From: Trachythela sp. YZ-2020
Taxonomy: Eukaryota > Cnidaria > Anthozoa > Malacalcyonacea > Clavulariidae
Direction: 5' to 3'
Length of the DNA: 64,000 nucleotides
Assembly (NCBI GenBank): GCA_016169945.1
Contig: JADLSH010000218.1
Location: 248,001 to 312,000, forward strand
Part shown: one piece after another, positions 57,111-64,000 of the stretch
Layout of the letters: every line of letters starts with the position of its first letter
Position numbering within the stretch: the stretch's first letter is position 1
Position numbers and translations under genes: made by a program
Notes under the pieces: generated by a model
Told to the model about the DNA's origin: nothing
Database searches by the model: none
Seen by the model: only the letters and a program-made list of their open reading frames with translations

Positions 57111-57215
57111 ACCCGCCCACATTCGGAATTAATGATGTACGTTCATGAATTAATTACCCGCCCACATTCGGAATTAATGATGTACGTTCATGAATTAATT
57201 ACCCGCCCACCTGAA
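57111..57215 (+). repeat. 45-bp tandem repeat, 2.3 copies
   Basis: The unit begins ACCCGCCCACATTCGGAATT and ends CATGAATTAATT. Copies at 57111-57155 and 57156-57200 are identical and a third diverges after ACCCGCCCAC. Confidence 0.95.
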
Positions 57216-57403
57216 TTATTAAGTATGCACGTTCAACTACGTGTATCCGGTTTTAATCAAGATGACGTAATTACATGTTTAGTTATATTTAGTGTGCATT
57301 ACGTAATTGTACTATACATGCCTAAGCAACGCTTTTATTCATGCCCTGTTCATAAATATATAGTCCCTCAATTCACTGTTCATATTCTGCAGACTGTTCG
57401 TTA

Positions 57404-58981
57404 GGGACCGGTCATAAAGTATGTGTACTCGGGGGGTGGAGGGTAAGTTGGGGGGGTACGAAACAAATTATCTAACCTTTGGGGGGGTATGAGACGAATT
57501 ACGACATTTGTGGGGGGTACGAAACAAAAAATGAGTTTAATACTATGTCTATGATTAAAACTACAAACTTTAATACTTTAATAAAATTGAGTGTATGTTC
57601 TTATAATAATTAAATTGCAATGTAGCACAGTAGCATTTATCGGGAAGTGTCTCGATTGGAACCTATAGTTTGACATCTCTGCAACCTGAACAGTCTTTGA
57701 TTACGTAATTTTACCGTCGGGTAGCTCCCCTACTCGTTTAGAATGATTTAAATATTGAAAAAGATATGAAATACGTCACGACGTTCTGTTGATATATCCA
57801 TAAATAATGCGCATGGCCGGGACCTCTTTTGACTCTATTATCCCCGAGCCGGCGCGAATACACCCGGGTATGTGAAAACACAGTGGAATCCAAAGTCGTC
57901 CGCCGCGATGTCATGGACGGTTCAGGGTTTTGTACGTTATACGCATGCGCGAATTCAGGTCGAGAGAAACATACGGAATTTACGGATTATTAAACATTTT
58001 TAAAAGATTTACGGATAAACATTTTGTTATTCATCAAAAATGATTTTTAATACTCGGGCTATTGGAAAAACATACCGATAATCAGAGTCTTCAAAACAAG
58101 ATAAACGAGAAGGAGTCGAATGGCTGAAAAAAGGACACTTTTGAAGTGTTTTAAACGGGTAAGTGTCTATTTTTCATATTTTAGTTTGTGAATTTGCAAA
58201 AGCGTATGTCACTCTGTGAGGTTATTATAATATCGATTAAACCTAAAGGGTAATTTAGCAAGTTTAAATTTGAATTTTGAAGAAACAACGTAATGTCAAA
58301 AACTTCATTTTAAAGATAAATTAAAAAATATATACTGTCAAAAAACAGTTGAAGTTTTTGTGAAATATCTAAGGTTAAATTTTACAACAACCAAAGCTAA
58401 AAGAGTACGTAATAACATATCTACTTTATATAGTGGGACTTTTATAGTTAAAAGTACAAATATTTATATTACTCTTTTATCATTTTGTTACCAAAAGTAA
58501 AAAAATTGTGTGTTGCTATGGTTACAATGATTGACCGAATAATTCATGTTACAATAAATTTTGGGAAGTATAATTCCGGAGTTCGAATAGGCGAGGGGAT
58601 TCTGCATGAGTGTATTTCTAGTTAGGTACGGAAAAGATAGTCAGGCAAGTCCTATTAATGGGAATACTGGCAAGCATACAAACGTACGGATTGGATACAT
58701 GTGGTGTAAAAGAGCACTATTAAATTTATGGAAATGCTAAAAACTTGGATTAACAATAACGATTTGTAACAGATTATGTTGTTGGCATTTATATTTGTTT
58801 CATGTTTTTTTGGGGGGAGTGTGATTGGTTGGGTGGTGGGAGGGGGGAGTACGAAACATTTCATCACCTTTGAGGGGGGTATTAAATATTTTCCGACGCT
58901 TTTCGGGGGGGGTACCAAATTTTATGGTAGTATTTTGGAATACCCTCCACCCCCCAGTACACATACTTTATGACCGGTCCC
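57404..58981. mobile_element. 1.58-kb PIF/Harbinger-like non-autonomous element
   Basis: The TIR starts GGGACCGGTCATAAAGTATG and extends to GGGGGGTGGAGGGTA (about 42 bp, one-base length difference). A TTA duplication lies on both sides (57401-57403 and 58982-58984). Subterminal GGGGGGTACGAAACAAA words repeat on both sides. It has no transposase. It carries Helitron-like copy D inside and sits in the left arm of the large palindrome. Confidence 0.92.
57841..58622 (+). mobile_element. Helitron-like repeat copy D, full length
   Basis: Starts TCCCCGAGCC after an A and ends TGTATTTCTAGT before a T, the same ends as copy B. It lacks part of the early region (a deletion after GGCGCGAA) but keeps ACACCCGGGTATGTG, GTTTTAAACGGGTAAGTGT, GTTGAAGTTTTTGTGA and the tail. 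Confidence 0.65.
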
Positions 58982-60027
58982 TTAAATTGTTCATACTTTT
59001 CTTCTTCAGAGAGTCATTATAGGCTTTTAGCCTAGCATGTAATGTACGACTTGAAGTAGTGACTTTAAGTGCTTCACAGCCAAGTATTAACCATGCTAAT
59101 GTTTGTTGTTTTTTCGATGACAATAGGCGAATACTTTGTTCCCTCCAGCCACGCTCGAGACCACGTTTGCTTATTCTGAGTTGAGATTCCACGTTTGCTT
59201 ATTCTGAGTTGAGATTTTATTTGGCCAAGTGTAAACAGGTCTTTTTTCTTGCCGATCATTGGGTAAACGATTATCCATGTTGTCTTGAAGCTACATGTAT
59301 CTATGCTAGGAAGACTTCTGATCTTATTCACACTAATGAGAACACAACACTAAGGCTATATATGCAGAGGCTGTTGCTCGCGAAGTTGAAAATTGATACC
59401 CCACATGAAATACTTTGATAATCACGCATTTATCAAGCCAATAGTGATTTCCCACTGACTAAGTTTTATTACTAGCTTACTAGCTTAGCTGTGAGATACA
59501 AAGGATTTGAATAATTTTTGACAGCTAATTGGAATATAAAATAATGATTTCCGACTTAGCAGCATGAGTCTAAGTAAAACATTTTGATCTATGCAGACAT
59601 ATTTTGTTAGTCAGAAACTCATCCTCAAAATATACACCTAGTTAGCACTGATAAGACCTTTTTATTATGACATTACACAATCGTCTCTCTCTCCTTTTGC
59701 GATAAAAATGTGGACATGTTTGTGAGGCACTTATTGCTGATTTTTGACGTGCTATAGCGATGTTTACTATAGATGCTTACTGATGTTTACTTTGGCATGC
59801 TGTGCCGTGCGCGCATAAATTTAGGTTGATCTATGCACACATATTTTGTTAGTCATTGACACTACTCAGTTCACGAATCCTTTAAGGGTGATATCGCCGC
59901 ATTGTACAATTTTTTCTAGCTTTACCAATCCTTTTGCATAGCACACACATCCTTCTTGAATTCCATCGCCTTCGTATTTTTCTCCTGCGTCTTCGCATTA
60001 AGTTCGCATTTTTCTCATGCGTCTTCG

Positions 60028-60150
60028 AATTCGGGCCTTTGTGGCCCTATGCGCCTTCTCATTTTGCTTCGCATTCTTCGCATTCGGGCCTTTGTGGCCC
60101 TATGCGCCTTCTCATTTTGCTTCGCATTCTTCGCATTTTGCTCATGCGTC
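60028..60150 (+). repeat. Minisatellite, ~57-bp unit
   Basis: The unit GGGCCTTTGTGGCCCTATGC + CTTCTCATTTTGCTTCGCAT + TCTTCGCATTC (written in pieces) is present twice, with TCGCATTTT/CATGCGTCTTCGCAT half-units around it. The right palindrome arm has fewer copies (about 61030-61145). Confidence 0.85.
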
Positions 60151-62324
60151 TTCGCATTAAGGCCCTTCGCACAAATATACAGCTTTTACACATATTGTCC
60201 GGGTTTACAAGTCCCGTAGAAGTACTCCTTTACGGGACCTTGTTGCGGGACATATTTAGCGGGTCCCGACGTCCCTTGCGTCCCGTTTGAACGATTTGCT
60301 AGCCATCTTTTTGCGGACATAATTTCAGGAACGCAGGGAAATTTTTCAAGTGGAGGTTCTCATCGAAACCGTAATGATTTTTAGAGTAAAATATCGCTAC
60401 CGGTACACTGTCCAACTTGTTCCATGAAATCTTCCTTTAGGCCTACTCTGAGATGGTCGGGACGCATTTTAACGCGTCCCGACGTCCCGTAAGACTGTTC
60501 CATGGCAAGACCTACACATTTTGTCAAACGGAACCCCGGGACGTCGCTACGTTATTTCTGTAAAATTGTTATACTTAAAGGAATAAATTTGTTTAAAATG
60601 TTAACCGTGTTGTGTTAATTTATACATGCAGTCAACCAAAACGGTGTACCGGTAGCGATATTTTACTCTAAAAATCATTACGGTTTCGATGAGAACCTCC
60701 ACTTGAAAAATTTCCCTGCGTTCCTGAAATTATGTCCGCAAAAAGATGGCTAGCAAATCGTTCAAACGGGACGCAAGGGACGTCGGGACCCGCTAAATAT
60801 GTCCCGCAACAAGGTCCCGTAAAGGAGTACTTCTACGGGACTTGCTAAATATGTCCCGCAAAAAGGTCCCGTAAATCATCACTTCTACGGGACTTGCTAA
60901 ATATGTGAGAACCCCGAGAGAACTCCTAGGGAACCCCGAAAAAAGAACACATAAATATACGAAACGTCAAGTGATCTAAGCTGGAAAATAGTGTAAAACC
61001 CGGACAATATGTGTAAAAGCTGTATATTTGTGCGAAGGGCCTTAATGCGAAGACGCATGAGCAAAATGCGAAGACGCATGAGCAAAATGCGAAGAATGCG
61101 AAGCAAAATGAGAAGGCGCATAGGCCCACAAAGGCCCGAATGCGAAGACGCATGAGAAAAATGCGAACTTAATGCGAAGACGCAGGAGAAAAATACGAAG
61201 GCGATGGAATTCAAGAAGGATGTGTGTGCTATGCAAAAGGATTGGTACAGCTAAAAAAAATTGTACAATGCGGCGATATCACCCTTAAAGGATTCGTGAA
61301 CTGAGTAGTGTCAATGACTAACAAAATATGTGTGCATAGATCAACCTAAATTTATGCGCGCACGGCACAGCATGCCAAAGTAAACATCAGTAAGCATCTA
61401 TAGTAAACATCGCTATAGCACGTCAAAAATCAGCAATAAGTGCCTCACAAACATGTCCACATTTTTATCGCAAAAGGAGAGAGAGACGATTGTGTAATGT
61501 CATAATAAAAAGGTCTTATCAGTGCTAACTAGGTGTATATTTTGAGGATGAGTTTCTGACTAACAAAATATGTGTGCATAGATCAAAATGTTTTACTTAG
61601 ACTCATGCTGCTAAGTCGGAAATCATTATTTTATATTCCAATTAGCTGTCAAAAATTATTCAAATCCTTTGTATCTCACAGCTAAGCTAGTAAGCTAGTA
61701 ATAAAACTTAGTCAGTGGGAAATCACTATTGGCTTGATAAATGCGTGATTATCAAAGTATTTCATGTGGGGTATCAATTTTCAACTTCGCGAGCAACAGC
61801 CTCTGCATATTAGCCTTAGTGTTGTGTTCTCATTAGTGTGAGTAAGATCAGAAGTCTTCCTAGCATAGATACATGTAGCTTCAAGACAACATGGATAATC
61901 GTTTACCCAATGATCGGCAAGAAAAAAGACCTGTTTACACTTGGCCAAATAAAATCTCAACTCAGAATAAGCAAACGTGGAATCTCAACTCAGAATAAGC
62001 AAACGTGGTCTCGAGCGTGGCTGGAGGGAATAAAGTATTCGCCTATTGTCATCGAAAAAACAACAAACATTAGCATGGTTAATACTTGGCTGTGAAGCAC
62101 TTAAAGTCACTACTTCAAGTCGTACATTACATGCTAGGCTAAAAGCCTATAATGACTCTCTGAAGAAGAAAAGTATGAACAATTTAACGAACAGTGTTGA
62201 CAACGTAGTATGTTTTAAGGTGAGTTTTTGGTTCTACGGCGTCTTCGCACACCGCGTCGTCAATCGTAAACTCGCTACTACTTATCTCAAAGAGGACGCC
62301 TTGGTTTCGCTCATTAATCTTTAA

Positions 62325-62900
62325 ACAATTGATCGATCGTTGTCACTAAAACTACGTTAAAGAAGGTCCTTGGTCGAATATATATCAACCTGGAAGGCTT
62401 ACAAACGACCATGGTCGATATAGAAGTTGTCCTTGGTAATCGTCCCATAACATATGTCAGTTCCGAAACCGTCGATTTCGAATTTTTAACTCCATCTCGC
62501 CTGCTCTACGGAGGACGCGTTAGAAAACTCCCTCACGAAAGAGTTAAAAAAGATAAATTCCACGTTTCCAACTTTATTGACAACTTGTAAGTTAGAGAAA
62601 CAGCGAGAACACAATTGGTAATAGTACAGTCTTTCTAGTTGCAATGAAAACACGAATACCTTACTTTACTCCGTTAATTTCACAAAGCATCAGAGTCCAA
62701 CGATCAGAAAAATAAACGTCGTGGTATTGATTTATGAAGAGCGTCTCAAAGGCACCTGGAGACTTGCTGAAATTAAGAATCTTCTTAGTGGAAATGATGG
62801 ATTGTTTAAGTCTGCTTACAAAATTGTAAGCAATAATATGTATGAAATTAACATTATGATTAAGCCTTGTTCTGCTGTTAATGCGCGTGTCACCTCATAA
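62325..62900 (+). pseudogene. Second BEL/Pao integrase/DUF5641 remnant
   Basis: In broken frames it encodes the same C-terminal integrase blocks as the remnant at 28508: VLGR.YIN, GNRPITYVSSETVDF, LLYGGRVRKLPHERVKKDKFH, then a DUF5641-like VVLIYEERLKGTWRLAEIKN followed by LLSGNDGLF. The core integrase and RT are missing. It is somewhat better preserved than the first remnant in this stretch. It begins about 130 bp past the end of the large palindrome. Confidence 0.78.
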
Positions 62901-63434
62901 TCTTTTGCAAAGACATCGGAAAAAAAAGAATGGCCGAGAAGGGCGGGGTTAAAATACTTACTTTTTTCGTTATCTCATGTAAATATGATACTAGCCTCCA
63001 TGTACACCTCAAATTTTGCGTTCAACAACAGTGATTTTGGGAAATGTTTTTGTGAATTCGCTTCAGAAAATGCCAGAAATGCAGTCACTGCAGTCAGAGC
63101 TTTAAAAATATATAAATCTTTTGGAGGAGGACCCCCCAGACCCCCCTATTTTTTCTTTAAATCATAAACGTGATTATGGAAACGTCCAACTCCCGATCTT
63201 TCGCAAACGCCTCTTAGTATATGTAAATTAAAACGTGCCGTTCGATGAAAATCTGCCCCCCCCCTCTTGCCCTCTTGTCATTTCGGCGTCCCTAAAAGTA
63301 ATTTAATAGGTCTCTAGGCTAACTTCCAAAGACTTTTAGATATAAAGAGTACGCTTTCGATAAATTCAGCCCGACGGATCTGAAAAAGCTTCCCACGGCA
63401 CTATATTCACATGCGTTCTTAATAGAGAATGTAC
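62901..63434. other. Non-coding between BEL/Pao domain and LTR-like sequence
   Basis: Nothing further recognised. A GGAGGAGGACCCCCCAGACCC stretch (63123-63145) is low complexity. Confidence 0.4.
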
Positions 63435-63860
63435 TTCATAATTTTTTCCAGAGAAAGGAAAGGCTTATTAGCGAGTGGTCTTTTTTTGAGAGGAAGATTT
63501 TACTGTATTTTCAGTAAACTTAACAATGTGGGCGGTGCTGATTCTACTTTATAAACACTTACGAACCTATTACGCTGTCGCTGACTAACTATTTCATTGC
63601 TGGAGAACCTGAAAGTATGATGTTCGGCATAGAAGAGCAGTTAGAGCATCACACCACGAGAATGACCATTCAATTTTTGTCTCAAACAATGAATCGCGCA
63701 ATGATCCACGGGAATGCCTTATCAGAACAATAAGACGGAAACTCGACGAGGCCGAAGCAAAGTAACAATTCTGAGTATTAAGTTTTCAGACGTTCTTTGA
63801 ATTATTACTAGAAAACGTCTTTGCTAGCATGAAGTTCAGACGGCCACTCGTTGAGATGAC
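63435..63860 (+). repeat. LTR-like sequence, uninterrupted copy
   Basis: Collinear match of 30466-30594 plus 31101-31404 without the 507-bp insert. It is downstream of the BEL/Pao DUF5641 fragment. It supports the reading that both are 3' LTR remnants of one family. The outer LTR end cannot be fixed. Confidence 0.65.
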
Positions 63861-64000
63861 AAAGGAGTGGTCGTCTGAAATTCAGCTACGTCTTTGCAGA
63901 CTGGCAGTCGAAAGCTCGTAGCTTAAATCTGTGCTTAAATAGACATTAATTGCAAGAGAATGTCTGAAAACTTAATATGAATAATCTTGGTTTCGCATCA

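Larger units (their letters stand above)
57393..62195. repeat. 4.8-kb palindrome with a transposon in one arm
   Basis: The left arm is 57393-57403 plus 58982-60408 and the right arm is 60644-62195, around a 235-bp spacer. The outermost shared word is ACTGTTCGTTAAATTGTTC, which in the left arm is split exactly at TTA by a Harbinger-like element. The arms contain inverted copies of short frames (for example the IRSLPSIDTCSFKTTWIIVY frames) without known domains. The left arm has more copies of a minisatellite near 60030-60150, and the right arm has an extra ~170-bp block around 60845-61010. No enzyme gene is present. Confidence 0.93.

Noticed and set aside
59934..60290. Phe/Arg/Cys-rich frames over the minisatellite and their mirror copies at 60897-61236
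   Set aside because: Repetitive translation of the TTCGCATTT/GCGTCTTCGCAT minisatellite.

Overview
The window is eukaryotic, AT-rich and intron-containing. It looks like an invertebrate animal genome, most likely a cnidarian and perhaps an anthozoan. The evidence is a DZIP3-type HEPN gene, a TPR array gene, GalEa-like copia, BEL/Pao and THAP/P-type elements, and a Maverick/Polinton-like integrated virus. The species assignment is inference. There is no bacterial operon structure, CRISPR array or rRNA. Most of the 64 kb is transposable elements in various states of decay, many with target-site duplications (TSDs) that can be read directly.

Layout, left to right. 1-8.6 kb: a direct repeat pair (1-770 and 7857-8642) encloses a 3.5-kb element with long self-complementary arms (2228-5693) and a 250-bp MITE (7246-7495). 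9.9 kb: a tRNA-derived sequence. 10.2-11.4 kb: a non-coding TIR element. 11.4-14.8 kb: a complete but dead THAP/P-type transposon with an 8-bp TSD. 15.8-19.0 kb: a LINE fragment, Helitron-like repeats and a 0.75-kb AT satellite. 19.2-21.3 kb: a decayed Maverick/Polinton-like virus fragment (minus strand). 21.3-25.7 kb: a TPR gene split by a 2.36-kb transposon with a 10-bp TSD. 28.5-31.4 kb: a BEL/Pao remnant with LTR-like sequence, carrying a hairpin and a further insertion. 31.4-34.7 kb: a large inverted structure containing a hAT-like element. 34.8-39.9 kb: a copia element (minus strand) with near-identical LTRs, a 5-bp TSD and a nested LINE fragment. 41.1-42.8 kb: two TA-flanked MITEs, a tRNA-like fragment and a Helitron-like copy. 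43.7 kb: a hairpin interrupted by a microsatellite. 45.1-47.2 kb: a near-perfect 2.1-kb palindrome. 47.7-48.4 kb: a small TIR element with an integrase fragment. 49.9-53.7 kb: a TIR pair enclosing a long LINE open frame. 56.1-56.9 kb: the HEPN coiled-coil gene. 57.4-62.2 kb: a 4.8-kb palindrome whose left arm took up a Harbinger-like element that itself carries a Helitron-like copy. 62.3-63.9 kb: a second BEL/Pao remnant.

Only two loci look like host genes: the HEPN gene at 56.1 kb and the TPR gene at 21.3-25.7 kb. In cnidarians and other invertebrates, HEPN, NACHT and TPR modules occur together in expanded families thought to act in innate sensing. Nothing here shows that these two loci are one gene. 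Coordinates of repeat ends come from reading the sequence by eye.
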